Assembly: GCF_003259365.1 (NCBI RefSeq)
Contig: NZ_QLLY01000002.1
Coordinates: 248,001 to 312,000 of the forward strand
Reading direction: 5' to 3'
DNA length: 64,000 nucleotides
Source of the DNA: Streptomyces sp. PsTaAH-137
Lineage (GTDB): Bacteria; Actinomycetota; Actinomycetes; Streptomycetales; Streptomycetaceae
Part shown: one piece after another, positions 26,209-35,014 of the stretch
How positions within the stretch are numbered: the stretch's first letter is position 1
How the letters are laid out: each line of letters opens with the position of its first letter
Position numbers and translations under genes: made by a program
Notes under the pieces: generated by a model
Databases searched by the model: none
What the model saw: the letters and a program-made list of their open reading frames with translations, nothing else
What the model was told of the DNA's origin: nothing

Positions 26209-27255
26209 ATGAGCTCGCTGAATCTCGACGACTTCACCGACCTGATCGAGCGCCCCGACGGCGGTATGCGCCGCGACGCCGAGGAGCGCAGGGCGCGCTT
26301 CGCCGTGCCGCCCGGCGGGCTCGGCCGCCTGGACGAGCTGGGCGAATGGCTCTCGGCCGCCCAGGGCGCCGTGCCCGTGCGGCCGGTGGCGCGACCGCGG
26401 GTGATCCTTTTCGCGGGCGATCACGGGGTCGCCGGTCTCGGCGTGTCGAAGCGGGGCGCGGGCACGGCGGCGGAGCTGGTGCGCGAGGCCGTCGAGGGCG
26501 GCTCCCCCGGTGCGGTGCTCGCACGGCGCCTGGGCGTCGGCGTACGGATCGTCGACCTGTCGCTCGACTGCGAGCCGGACGAGCTGCCCGAGGCCGTGGA
26601 GAACCGGCGGGTGCGGCGCGGCTCCGGCAGCATCGACACCGAGGACGCGCTCACCCTGGAGGAGGCCGAGCAGGCGTTCCGCGCGGGCATGGCGGTCGCC
26701 GACGAGGAGGCCGACTCCGGTACGGATCTGGTGGTGCTCGGCGACCTCAGCGTCGGCGGCACCACGGCGGCGGCCACGCTCATCGCCGCGCTGTGCGGCA
26801 CGGACGCCTCCGTCGTGACCGGGCGCGGCGGCGACCCGATCGACGACCTGGCCTGGATGCGCAAGTGCGCGGCCGTCCGCGACGCGCTGCGCCGGGCCCG
26901 CCCGGTCCTCGGCGACCAGTTGCAGCTGCTCGCCACGGTGGGCGGCGCCGATCTCGCGGCCACGACCGGTTTCCTGCTCCAGTGCGCGGTGCGCCGTACG
27001 CCGGTGATCCTGGACGGGGTCGTCTCCGCGGCCTGCGCGCTGGTCGGCCAGCGCGTCGCGTTCCGGGCGCCGGACTGGTGGCTGGCCGGGCAGTCCAGCG
27101 GGGAGCCGGCGCAGGCCAAGGCGCTGGACCGGATGGCCATGGAGCCGATGCTCGACCAGGGCGTCAAGGTCGGCGGCGCCGCCGGTGCGCTGCTGGCGTT
27201 GCCGCTGGTGCAGGCCGCGGCGGCGCTGGCCGCCGAGCTTCCCGAGGTTCAGTAG
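26209..27255 (+). CDS. cobT: Nicotinate-nucleotide:dimethylbenzimidazole phosphoribosyltransferase-like protein (divergent CobT)
   Basis: This 348-residue protein has the CobT signatures VPPGGLGRLDELG, FAGDHGVAG, GRGGDPIDD, GGADLAATTGFLL and PVILDGVVSAACAL. CobT makes alpha-ribazole phosphate for the cobalamin lower ligand. Where family members have a catalytic Glu in L-G-E-G-x-G near the C-terminus, this one has V-G-G-A-A-G (Gly322-Gly323). GEMGIGNTT is replaced by GDLSVGGTT. The fold is clear but activity or base specificity could differ. The nearby cobU and cobS support a role in nucleotide-loop assembly. Confidence 0.88.
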   Translation: MSSLNLDDFTDLIERPDGGMRRDAEERRARFAVPPGGLGRLDELGEWLSAAQGAVPVRPVARPRVILFAGDHGVAGLGVSKRGAGTAAELVREAVEGGSPGAVLARRLGVGVRIVDLSLDCEPDELPEAVENRRVRRGSGSIDTEDALTLEEAEQAFRAGMAVADEEADSGTDLVVLGDLSVGGTTAAATLIAALCGTDASVVTGRGGDPIDDLAWMRKCAAVRDALRRARPVLGDQLQLLATVGGADLAATTGFLLQCAVRRTPVILDGVVSAACALVGQRVAFRAPDWWLAGQSSGEPAQAKALDRMAMEPMLDQGVKVGGAAGALLALPLVQAAAALAAELPEVQ

Positions 27256-27267
27256 GGCTCAGTCGTC

Positions 27268-27321
27268 AAAAAGCCGCGGACGCGTCTGCTCGTACATCGA
27301 GCGTTCGCGTCCGCGGCTTTT
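27268..27321 (+). terminator. Hairpin after cobT, near copy of 23316-23366
   Basis: The left arm (AAAAAGCCGCGGACGCGTCTG..) is the same as at 23316. The right arm matches except for a 3-base internal mismatch. It begins 13 bases after the cobT stop. Confidence 0.85.
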
Positions 27322-27415
27322 CGCGGGTTGCTCGCGCCCACGCGGCGGAGCCCCATATCGACACAGCCTCGCGCCCCTTACGGAGCGCAGGACAAATCAC
27401 TCATAAGCTCCCGAC

Positions 27416-29143
27416 ATGGGAGCCGTACGGACAAGCACTGTCACTTCACGTCGCGCCGCGAGTTTCACCGTCTGGTATCTGCGGATCGTCACCTGCATCA
27501 ATCTGCTGAGCGCCGTGTGGGTCTCCTTCGGCAACGATCTGCGCCGCCACAACTCGGAGAACTACTTCACCCCCTACCTGCTCGCCGCGGGCTTCTCGTC
27601 GGCGGTCGTCGCCTGGTTCCTGGCGATCACGATGCGCCGCCGCAAGCGCGCGGCCTGGATCCTCAACCTCGTACTGAGCGGGCTGTTCTTTCTGCTGTTC
27701 GCCTTCGTGATGGTGTTCCCGGAGGTCCGGCAGTACGCGCAGAACTGGATCTCGCTGGTGCTGACCGCCGCGTTCCTCGTGGCGCTGCTGCTGGGACGGC
27801 GCGAGTTCTACGCGAAGGGCGACCGGTCGAACGCGAAGCTGGCAGCCGTCGTGGCGGTCGGCGGGCTCCTGGTGACCTCGCTGTTCGCGACGTTCCTGGT
27901 GACGGTCACCAATCAGGCGCACGACCCGCACCGCTCCACGTTCCTGGAGCGCTGGCGCTACGGCACGCTGCGGCTGATCTCGGTCGCCACCGACGACTCC
28001 CGCTTCCCGGGGATCACCTCCCCGAACTGGGTCAACGTCGTCATCAACATCCTCTCCACGGCCCTGCTGATCGCCGTGGTCTACGCCGCGTTCCGCTCCC
28101 GCCGCGCCGTCGACCCGCTCTCCGCCGACGACGAGGAGCGGCTGCGCGCCCTGCTCGCCAAGGAGGGCGAGCGCGACTCGCTCGGCTACTTCGCGCTGCG
28201 CCGCGACAAGAGCGTCGTGTGGTCGCCGACCGGCAAGGCCGCGGTGACCTACCGGGTGGTCGGCGGGGTGTCGCTGGCCTCCGGCGACCCGATCGGCGAC
28301 CCCGAGGCCTGGCCCGGCGCGATCGAGCCCTGGCTCGCCGAGGCACGGGAACACGGCTGGCTGCCCGCGGTGATGGGCGCGAGCGAGGAGGCGGGCACCA
28401 TCTACGCCCGGCACGGCCTCGACGCCCTCGAACTCGGTGACGAGGCCATCGTCGAGACCGCGGACTTCACCCTCGAAGGACGGGCGATGCGCACCGTCCG
28501 CCAGGCCTACAACCGCGTCAAGCGCGCGGGCTACACGGTCCGCGTCCGCCGCCACGAGGACATCCCGGCCGACGAACTGACGTACCTCCTCAAGCGGGCC
28601 GACGACTGGCGCGACGGCGCCACCGAACGCGGCTTCTCCATGGCGCTGGGGCGGCTCGGCGATCCCGGCGACGGACAGTGCATGATGCTCGAATGCAGCG
28701 ACGGAGAGGGCGAGTTGAGGGCACTGCTCTCCTTCGTGCCGTGGGGCCCGCACGGGCTCTCCCTCGATCTGATGCGCCGTGACCGCGACGCCGAGAACGG
28801 CCTGATGGAGTTCATGGTGATCGAACTCCTCCAGCGCGCGCCCGAGATGGAGATCACGCAGGTCTCGCTCAACTTCGCCATGTTCCGCTCCGTCTTCGAA
28901 CGCGGCGCGCGACTCGGCGCGGGCCCGGTGCTGCGCCTGTGGCGCGCGCTGCTCAGCTTCTTCTCGCGGTGGTGGCAGATCGAATCGCTCTACCGGGCCA
29001 ACGCCAAGTACCGGCCCATCTGGGAACCCCGCTTCCTGCTCTTCGAGAAGAGCGCCGACCTGCCGCGCATCGGCCTGGCCTCGGCCCGCGCCGAGGGCTT
29101 CCTCGAAGTCCCGGGGCTGCCGAAACGGCTGGCGCGCCGGTGA
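27416..29143 (+). CDS. Membrane phosphatidylglycerol lysyltransferase-like protein (DUF2156)
   Basis: This 575-residue protein has about five N-terminal membrane helices (within 18-210) and a C-terminal DUF2156/LPG-synthase domain (about 245-545), with RQAYNRVKRAGYTV and a GNAT-like fold. MprF and the LysX C-terminal half use this domain to transfer an aminoacyl group from tRNA to phosphatidylglycerol. Unlike mycobacterial LysX, no lysyl-tRNA synthetase domain is attached and the membrane part is short. The amino acid donor is unknown. Its stop overlaps the next gene by 4 bases (GTGA). Confidence 0.87.
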   Translation: MGAVRTSTVTSRRAASFTVWYLRIVTCINLLSAVWVSFGNDLRRHNSENYFTPYLLAAGFSSAVVAWFLAITMRRRKRAAWILNLVLSGLFFLLFAFVMVFPEVRQYAQNWISLVLTAAFLVALLLGRREFYAKGDRSNAKLAAVVAVGGLLVTSLFATFLVTVTNQAHDPHRSTFLERWRYGTLRLISVATDDSRFPGITSPNWVNVVINILSTALLIAVVYAAFRSRRAVDPLSADDEERLRALLAKEGERDSLGYFALRRDKSVVWSPTGKAAVTYRVVGGVSLASGDPIGDPEAWPGAIEPWLAEAREHGWLPAVMGASEEAGTIYARHGLDALELGDEAIVETADFTLEGRAMRTVRQAYNRVKRAGYTVRVRRHEDIPADELTYLLKRADDWRDGATERGFSMALGRLGDPGDGQCMMLECSDGEGELRALLSFVPWGPHGLSLDLMRRDRDAENGLMEFMVIELLQRAPEMEITQVSLNFAMFRSVFERGARLGAGPVLRLWRALLSFFSRWWQIESLYRANAKYRPIWEPRFLLFEKSADLPRIGLASARAEGFLEVPGLPKRLARR

Positions 29144-29799
29144 GATGGAAGGACGCGGCCCGCACGGAGTGGGGCCCCCTCTACACGGCCGTACGGGACG
29201 GGCTCGTCGCCGGACGGTGGCGGGCGATCCCGCTGACCCTGGCCGCGGTCTGCCTGACGGCGGTGTTCCAGTACGTGCAGAACCAGTCCTGGGGCTACCG
29301 GATCGTGCAGGACATCGGCTCGGTCCGGGCCGCCGATCCGCTGCCGCTCGCCCTGCTGCGCACCCCGCTGTCGCTGTTCGTGCCCGCCCTCGATCTGCCC
29401 GTGTGGGGCGCGCTCGTCCAGATCCTGGTGGTCTTCGGGATCGCGGAGATCTCCCTGGGCCGCCCGCGCACGCTCGGCATCGCGTACGCGGCGACGCTCG
29501 GCGGCACCCTGTACGCGCGCCTTGCCATCGCCGCCGGCTGGCTGCCCGCCTCCGACGCGCAGATCGTCGACACCGGCCCGTCGGCCGCGGTGGTGGGGCT
29601 CGCGGTGTACGTGTGCTGGCGCTACCGGGCCTGGTTCACCTGCGCGCTGGTCGTCGTCACGATGGTCGTCGAGTGCGCGCTCAAGCCGAACCTCGCGGGC
29701 TGGGAACACCTGGCCGCGATCGCGGCCGTGCTCATCGTGTGCGCTGTACGGTCGTCGGTTCGCGGAATCCGCCGACCAGATCCTGGAAGCGCCGGCTGA
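29140..29799 (+). CDS. Rhomboid-like integral membrane protein
   Basis: The GTG at 29140 overlaps the stop of the lysyltransferase-like gene, so the two are translationally coupled. The 219-residue protein has about six hydrophobic segments (starting near 29, 70, 95, 118, 150 and 185) and a rhomboid-like pattern, but I do not see a GxSG catalytic serine motif with confidence; the DTGPSAAVVG loop is the nearest. It may be an inactive rhomboid partner of the lipid-modifying enzyme. Its 3' end overlaps the convergent membrane gene by 68 bases. Confidence 0.75.
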   Translation: MRWKDAARTEWGPLYTAVRDGLVAGRWRAIPLTLAAVCLTAVFQYVQNQSWGYRIVQDIGSVRAADPLPLALLRTPLSLFVPALDLPVWGALVQILVVFGIAEISLGRPRTLGIAYAATLGGTLYARLAIAAGWLPASDAQIVDTGPSAAVVGLAVYVCWRYRAWFTCALVVVTMVVECALKPNLAGWEHLAAIAAVLIVCAVRSSVRGIRRPDPGSAG

Positions 29800-30490
29800 T
29801 CCGCAGCCAGCGGCGGTCGTGCTTGTAGGCCCGCAGGATCGAACGGGCCCGCGCCCGGTACCTGCGGCGGTAGCAGCGGCGGGCCCAGGCCGAATCGGGC
29901 CGGGCGAGCCGGACCGCGCCGTACCAGGCGACGAACGGCACCAGGACGCCGACGAGCGCCATCCGCAACTTGCCCTTGAGCAGGGTCACCAGCACGAACA
30001 GGAAGTTCAGGGTGAGCGAGACGATCAGGGCCGCCCGGTCGTGCTGCTCGTCCTGTGTCATGTCGTTGACCCCGAGCGGCGAGAACCCGCTGACCACCAG
30101 ACCGCCGAGCGCCGCCGCGAGCACCACCACCTCGACGCTCTGCCGTCCCTGGTCGGTCCAGTAGACGTCGTCCAGGTGCAGCACGAGCGCGAACTCGTCG
30201 AGCACCAGGCCCGCCCCGATGCCGAACAGGACGGCGAAGAGGCACGCGCCGAAGCCGTGCCGTTCGCTGCCCACCGCGCCGAACCCGCCGACGACCATCA
30301 GCAGGATGCCCGGCACCACGTGATGGATGTGCAGCCCGCCCGGCGAGATGTCCCGGAACGGGCCGCGGCCCGCCCGGATCAGCCGGGTCACCGTACGGGT
30401 GATCAGGAACGTGGCAATGAACGTGACCAGCGCGAGGAGCACCGGCAGCTTTCCCGGTTCCGTGATGTTGCGGTACCACCAGTCGCCCAT
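29732..30490 (-). CDS. Conserved integral membrane protein
   Basis: The ATG at 30490 gives 252 residues with six or more membrane helices and a conserved-looking GGLHIHHVVPGIL segment at about 50-62. Acidic residues in DEFALVLHLDDVYW add potential metal or proton ligands. The C-terminus is basic. An open frame runs through to 31612 but crosses cobS and repeats and is not coding. The family is annotated as integral membrane protein in Streptomyces; function unknown. It diverges from cobS, with 67 bases between. Confidence 0.78.
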   Translation of the reverse strand: MGDWWYRNITEPGKLPVLLALVTFIATFLITRTVTRLIRAGRGPFRDISPGGLHIHHVVPGILLMVVGGFGAVGSERHGFGACLFAVLFGIGAGLVLDEFALVLHLDDVYWTDQGRQSVEVVVLAAALGGLVVSGFSPLGVNDMTQDEQHDRAALIVSLTLNFLFVLVTLLKGKLRMALVGVLVPFVAWYGAVRLARPDSAWARRCYRRRYRARARSILRAYKHDRRWLRISRRFQDLVGGFREPTTVQRTR

Positions 30491-30557
30491 GGACCCATCC
30501 TGCGGGCGGCGGGCGGGCGCCGCCCACCCTGTGGGCCACCCCGGGTAATCTCCCCCG

Positions 30558-31325
30558 GTGTCCGCAACGAACCCCCGCGCCTCCCTCGCCGACGGCATAC
30601 GTTTCGCCTTCGGCACCCTGACCGTGCTGCCCGTCCGGGTCACCCGCTGGGACCGTGCCGCGGCCCGCGCCGGGATGCTGTCCGCCCCGCTGGCGGGCCT
30701 GGTCGTCGGTCTGGGCGCGGCCGCGCTCGGGGTGGCGCTGTCCTTCCTCGGCGCGGGGGCGCTGCTCTGCGCGGTCGCCTCCGTCGCGGTGCCGGCCGTC
30801 CTCACCCGGGGCCTGCATCTGGACGGGCTCGCGGACGTCGCGGACGGGCTGGGCAGCGGCAAGCCGGCCGAGGACGCGCTACGGATCATGAAGCAGTCCG
30901 ACATCGGGCCTTTCGGCGTCGTGACCCTGGTCCTCGCGCTGCTCGCGCAGGTCGCCGTGCTGGGGCAGATGTACGCCGATTCCTGGGTTCGGGGGGCGGT
31001 CGCGGCGGGCGTGTGTGCGGTGACGGCCCGTCTGGCGCTGACCTTCGCGTCCCGGGCCGGGGTGCCGGCCGCCCGCCCGGAGGGTCTCGGCGCCGCCGTC
31101 GCCGAGACGGTGCCGGTGCGGGGCGCGCTGGTCGTCGGTGCGGTGGTCGTCGCGGTGGTCGCGGGGGTCTCCTTGCAGGGGGCTGCCGCTGTCGTACTGG
31201 GGTGTGGTGCCGGGGAGTTGATGCTGCGGCGGTGTGTGTCGCGGTTCGGCGGGGTGACGGGGGACGTCTTCGGCGCCGTGGCGGAGGTCGCCGGAACAGC
31301 GGCGCTGGTGACCCTGTCCCTTTGA
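30558..31325 (+). CDS. cobS: Adenosylcobinamide-GDP ribazoletransferase (cobalamin synthase)
   Basis: This GTG-started 255-residue membrane protein carries the CobS signature GLHLDGLADVADGLGSG, with metal-binding Asp, and SDIGPFG. CobS joins adenosylcobinamide-GDP (made by CobU) to alpha-ribazole (made via CobT), the last step of nucleotide-loop assembly, in the membrane. The three cob genes lie within 8 kb but are not a single operon here. The following 411 bases are repeats rather than genes. Confidence 0.94.
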   Translation: MSATNPRASLADGIRFAFGTLTVLPVRVTRWDRAAARAGMLSAPLAGLVVGLGAAALGVALSFLGAGALLCAVASVAVPAVLTRGLHLDGLADVADGLGSGKPAEDALRIMKQSDIGPFGVVTLVLALLAQVAVLGQMYADSWVRGAVAAGVCAVTARLALTFASRAGVPAARPEGLGAAVAETVPVRGALVVGAVVVAVVAGVSLQGAAAVVLGCGAGELMLRRCVSRFGGVTGDVFGAVAEVAGTAALVTLSL

Positions 31326-31736
31326 GGGCACGCCCTTCGTCCGCGAGCCGGTGGCCGCTTCTCGCGCAGTTCCCCGCGCCCCTGAGATGCGCACTTCGTG
31401 CGCCATCTCATCACCAGAGGCGCGGCGGAGCCGCAGCCTCTGAAGGGGAGGCTGCGCGAAGCGCCTGCCTCAGGGGCGCGGGGAACTGCGCGACCAGCCA
31501 CGACGAGAGCCGCGCGTGGGAACTGGTTTTCAGGGGCGCGGGGAACTGCGCGAGAAGCCCCACCGGGCCGCACTCGAAGAACAACCCAGGAGCGCGGCCA
31601 CCCCCCACCCACCGGCAGGTGAAGCGCACCTCGGCGGAGGGTTTTCGGTGACCCGGCGTAGGCTCAAGCGAGGGCCACACCCCCATGGGCGCGGCAACGA
31701 TGCCGGCCCCACCGATGAAAGAGAGACCTCACCACC
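31326..31736. repeat. Composite array of dispersed repeats between cobS and pepA
   Basis: One reverse copy of the core lies at 31349-31386, followed by the hairpin TGAGATGCGCACTTCGTGCG...CATCTCA (31383-31411). Two forward copies follow at 31471-31507 and 31531-31568. Between them GGAGGCTGCGCGAAGCGCCTG is another palindromic module. About 170 bases before pepA are free of the repeat and should contain its promoter. No convincing gene is present. Confidence 0.85.
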
Positions 31737-33257
31737 GTGACTGCTCTGACTCTCAGCACCGCCGCGGCCGCCGGCCTGCGCGCCGACGCGATCGTCGTCG
31801 GTATCGCGAAGGGTGCCGCCGGCCCGGTCGTCGCCCCCGGCGCCGAGGCCGTCGACAAGGCGTACGACGGCAACCTCGCCTCCGTCCTGGAGACCCTCGG
31901 TGCCACCGGCGCCGAGGGCGAGGTGACCAAGGTCCCCGCGCCCTCCGGGTTCAAGGCGCCGGTCGTGCTGGCGGTCGGTCTCGGCAGCGAGCCCGAGAAG
32001 GACGAGATCTACGAGGCCGAGGCGCTGCGCCGCGCCGCCGGTGTCGCCTCGCGCGCGCTGACCGGCTCGAAGAAGGCCGCGTTCGCGCTGCCCGTCCAGG
32101 ACGCCGAGGACGCCGGTGCGATCGCGGAGGGCGCGCTGCTCGGCGCGTACTCCTTCGACGCGTACAAGGAGTCCGCGAAGGACCCGAAGAACGCCAAGGG
32201 CCCGCTCGCCGAGATCGCCCTCCTCGGCGGCAAGCCGCGCGACAAGGCGTACAAGGCCGAGATCGAGCGCGCCCTCGCCCTCACCGAGGAGCTCAACCGC
32301 GCCCGCGACCTGATCAACACCCCGCCGAACGACCTGAACCCGGAGGCCTTCGCCGCCGTCGCCACGGCCGCGGCCAAGGAGCACGGCCTCAAGGTCCAGG
32401 TCCTCGACGTGAAGGCGCTGGAGAAGGGCGGCTACGGCGGCATCCTCGGCGTCGGCGCCGGTTCCGCCTCGGGCCCGCGGCTCGTGAAGATCGCCTACTC
32501 GGCCGGCCGCGGCAAGAAGCACCTCGCCTTCGTCGGCAAGGGCATCACGTACGACTCGGGCGGCATCTCGCTGAAGCCGGCCGGCCACAACGAGACGATG
32601 AAGTGCGACATGGCCGGCGCCGCCGCCGTGTTCGCCGCCGTCGTCGCCGCGGCCCGCCTGAAGCTCGACGTCAACGTGACCGGCTGGCTGGCGCTCGCCG
32701 AGAACATGCCGTCCGGCTCCGCCACCCGCCCGGGTGACGTGCTGCGCATGTACTCCGGCAAGACCGTCGAGGTCCTGAACACGGACGCCGAGGGCCGTCT
32801 GGTCCTGGCCGACGCGCTCGCCAAGGCCTCCGAGGAGACCCCGGACGCGATCGTCGACGTGGCGACGCTGACCGGCGCGATGGTGCTGGCGCTCGGCAAC
32901 CGCACGTACGGGATCATGTCCAACGACGACGCTTTCCGTACGTCGATCCACGAGATCGCGGAGGAGGTCGGCGAGCCCGCGTGGCCGATGCCGCTCCCCG
33001 CCGACCTGCGCAAGGGCATGGACTCCCCGACCGCCGACATCGCCAACATGGGCGAGCGGATGGGCGGCGGCCTGGTCGCCGGTCTGTTCCTGAAGGAGTT
33101 CGTCGGCGAGGGCATCACGTGGGCCCACCTCGACATCGCGGGCCCGGCCTTCAACGAGGGCGGCCCGTTCGGTTACACGCCGAAGGGTGGCACGGGTTCC
33201 GCGGTCCGTACGCTCGTCCGGCTCGCCGAGCGCACGGCGGCCGGCGACCTCGGCTGA
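31737..33257 (+). CDS. pepA: Leucyl aminopeptidase (M17)
   Basis: The protein has 506 residues from a GTG with GAGAG upstream. The C-terminal catalytic domain has the M17 signature NTDAEGRL and the metal/catalytic segment GKGITYDSGGISLKP. MGERMGGGL is also present. The N-terminal domain (1-170) is the less conserved regulatory lobe. PepA releases N-terminal residues from peptides as a cytoplasmic hexamer with two metals per site. A hairpin follows 18 bases past the stop. Confidence 0.95.
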   Translation: MTALTLSTAAAAGLRADAIVVGIAKGAAGPVVAPGAEAVDKAYDGNLASVLETLGATGAEGEVTKVPAPSGFKAPVVLAVGLGSEPEKDEIYEAEALRRAAGVASRALTGSKKAAFALPVQDAEDAGAIAEGALLGAYSFDAYKESAKDPKNAKGPLAEIALLGGKPRDKAYKAEIERALALTEELNRARDLINTPPNDLNPEAFAAVATAAAKEHGLKVQVLDVKALEKGGYGGILGVGAGSASGPRLVKIAYSAGRGKKHLAFVGKGITYDSGGISLKPAGHNETMKCDMAGAAAVFAAVVAAARLKLDVNVTGWLALAENMPSGSATRPGDVLRMYSGKTVEVLNTDAEGRLVLADALAKASEETPDAIVDVATLTGAMVLALGNRTYGIMSNDDAFRTSIHEIAEEVGEPAWPMPLPADLRKGMDSPTADIANMGERMGGGLVAGLFLKEFVGEGITWAHLDIAGPAFNEGGPFGYTPKGGTGSAVRTLVRLAERTAAGDLG

Positions 33258-33275
33258 GGCGGAAGTCACTGGTGA

Positions 33276-33303
33276 CAGCCCCGGGGAGCGATCCCCGGGG
33301 CTG
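33276..33303 (+). terminator. Terminator of pepA
   Basis: CAGCCCCGGGGA and its complement flank a GCGA tetraloop. Confidence 0.8.
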
Positions 33304-33530
33304 TTCGCTTTCGACGAAATCCGCAGGAATGACGTCCTTGTCACTCGCGTTTGCGATGTAACAGGGGTCTCACCGCCCGGCCCGACGTCCCGCATGCCTT
33401 CGACAAGTGCGAGGATGGGGGGCGGCAGGACAGGGCCCCACCCGAGGGCCGAATCATCGAGCGGCCGAACACCAGCCGCCGCGCGGTCACTGGAGACCGG
33501 CGTACGGCGCACATGCATGGAGGACGTGAC

Positions 33531-34919
33531 GTGGCGAACGACGCCAGCACCGTTTTCGACCTAGTGATCCTCGGCGGTGGCAGTGGCGGTTACGCCGCGG
33601 CCCTGCGCGGAGCGCAGCTGGGCCTGGACGTCGCCCTGATCGAGAAGAACAAGGTCGGCGGAACCTGCCTGCACGTCGGCTGCATCCCCACCAAGGCGCT
33701 GCTGCACGCCGGTGAGATCGCCGACCAGGCGCGCGAGTCCGAGCAGTTCGGCGTGAAGACGACCTTCGAGGGCATCGACATGCCCGCCGTGCTGCGGTAC
33801 AAGGACGAGGTCATCTCCGGCCTCTACAAGGGCCTGCAGGGGCTCATCGCCTCCCGCAAGGTGACGTACATCGAGGGTGAGGGCAAGCTCTCCTCCCCGA
33901 CCTCCGTCGACGTCAACGGCCAGCGGATCCAGGGCCGCCACGTCCTCCTCGCGACCGGCTCCGTGCCGAAGTCGCTGCCGGGCCTGGAGATCGACGGCAA
34001 CCGCATCATCTCCTCGGACCACGCGCTGACGCTGGACCGGGTCCCGAAGTCCGCGGTCATCCTGGGCGGCGGCGTGATCGGCGTCGAGTTCGCCTCGGCG
34101 TGGAAGTCCTTCGGCACCGACGTCACCATCGTCGAGGGCCTCAAGCACCTCGCCCCGCTCGAGGACGAGAACAGCTCCAAGCTTCTCGAGCGCGCGTTCC
34201 GCAAGCGCGGCATCAAGTTCAACCTCGGCACCTTCTTCGAGAAGGCGGAGTACACGCAGGACGGTGTCCGCGTCACCCTCGCCGACGGCAAGACCTTCGA
34301 CGCCGAGGTCCTCCTCGTCGCCATCGGCCGCGGCCCGGTCTCGCAGGGCCTCGGCTACGAGGAGCAGGGCGTCGCGATGGACCGCGGCTACGTCCTGGTC
34401 GACGAGTACATGCAGACCAACGTGCCGACCATCTCGGCCGTCGGTGACCTCGTCCCGACGCTCCAGCTCGCGCACGTCGGCTTCGCAGAGGGCATCCTGG
34501 TGGCGGAGCGTCTGGCCGGTATCAAGACCGTCCCGATCGACTACGACGGTGTGCCGCGGGTGACGTACTGCCACCCCGAGGTCGCCTCCGTCGGTATCAC
34601 CGAGGCCAAGGCCAAGGAGATCTACGGCGCGGACAAGGTCGTCGCTCTGAAGTACAACCTGGCGGGCAACGGCAAGTCCAAGATCCTCAAGACCGCGGGC
34701 GAGATCAAGCTCGTCCAGGTCAAGGACGGTGCCGTGGTCGGCGTCCACATGGTCGGCGACCGCATGGGCGAGCAGGTCGGCGAAGCCCAGCTGATCTACA
34801 ACTGGGAAGCGCTGCCGGCCGAGGTCGCCCAGCTCATCCACGCCCACCCGACGCAGAACGAGGCGCTCGGCGAGGCCCACCTGGCGCTCGCGGGCAAGCC
34901 GCTGCACTCGCACGACTGA
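33531..34919 (+). CDS. lpd: Dihydrolipoyl dehydrogenase (E3)
   Basis: The GTG at 33531, with GGAGG 8 bases before it, gives 462 residues. The FAD-binding GGGSGGYAAALRGAQLG is followed by the redox disulfide Cys46/Cys51 (GGTCLHVGCIP), the NAD-binding GGGVIGVEFAS, and the C-terminal His of AHPTQNE that acts as the base of the partner subunit. E3 reoxidises dihydrolipoamide for pyruvate, 2-oxoglutarate and branched-chain complexes. It lies 95 bases before the E2 gene in the same direction. The open frame extends upstream, but only the GTG has a ribosome-binding site and coding content. Confidence 0.96.
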   Translation: MANDASTVFDLVILGGGSGGYAAALRGAQLGLDVALIEKNKVGGTCLHVGCIPTKALLHAGEIADQARESEQFGVKTTFEGIDMPAVLRYKDEVISGLYKGLQGLIASRKVTYIEGEGKLSSPTSVDVNGQRIQGRHVLLATGSVPKSLPGLEIDGNRIISSDHALTLDRVPKSAVILGGGVIGVEFASAWKSFGTDVTIVEGLKHLAPLEDENSSKLLERAFRKRGIKFNLGTFFEKAEYTQDGVRVTLADGKTFDAEVLLVAIGRGPVSQGLGYEEQGVAMDRGYVLVDEYMQTNVPTISAVGDLVPTLQLAHVGFAEGILVAERLAGIKTVPIDYDGVPRVTYCHPEVASVGITEAKAKEIYGADKVVALKYNLAGNGKSKILKTAGEIKLVQVKDGAVVGVHMVGDRMGEQVGEAQLIYNWEALPAEVAQLIHAHPTQNEALGEAHLALAGKPLHSHD

Positions 34920-35014
34920 GCCCCGCCCCCGTCGCATCTGGGCGCGACGACCGACCACCAGACTTCCGCACTGCGTTGCCGCGCACTGCACATCGTTAAG
35001 GAGCAACAGAAACC

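Noticed and set aside
29732..31612. Long minus-strand frame of 626 codons through cobS and the repeats
   Set aside because: Only the part from 30490 downstream looks like protein; the rest is antisense to cobS and repeats.
31326..31736. Repeat array considered as an insertion sequence or tRNA-linked island boundary
   Set aside because: There is no transposase, no terminal inverted repeats with target duplication that I can see, no tRNA and no change in codon use nearby.
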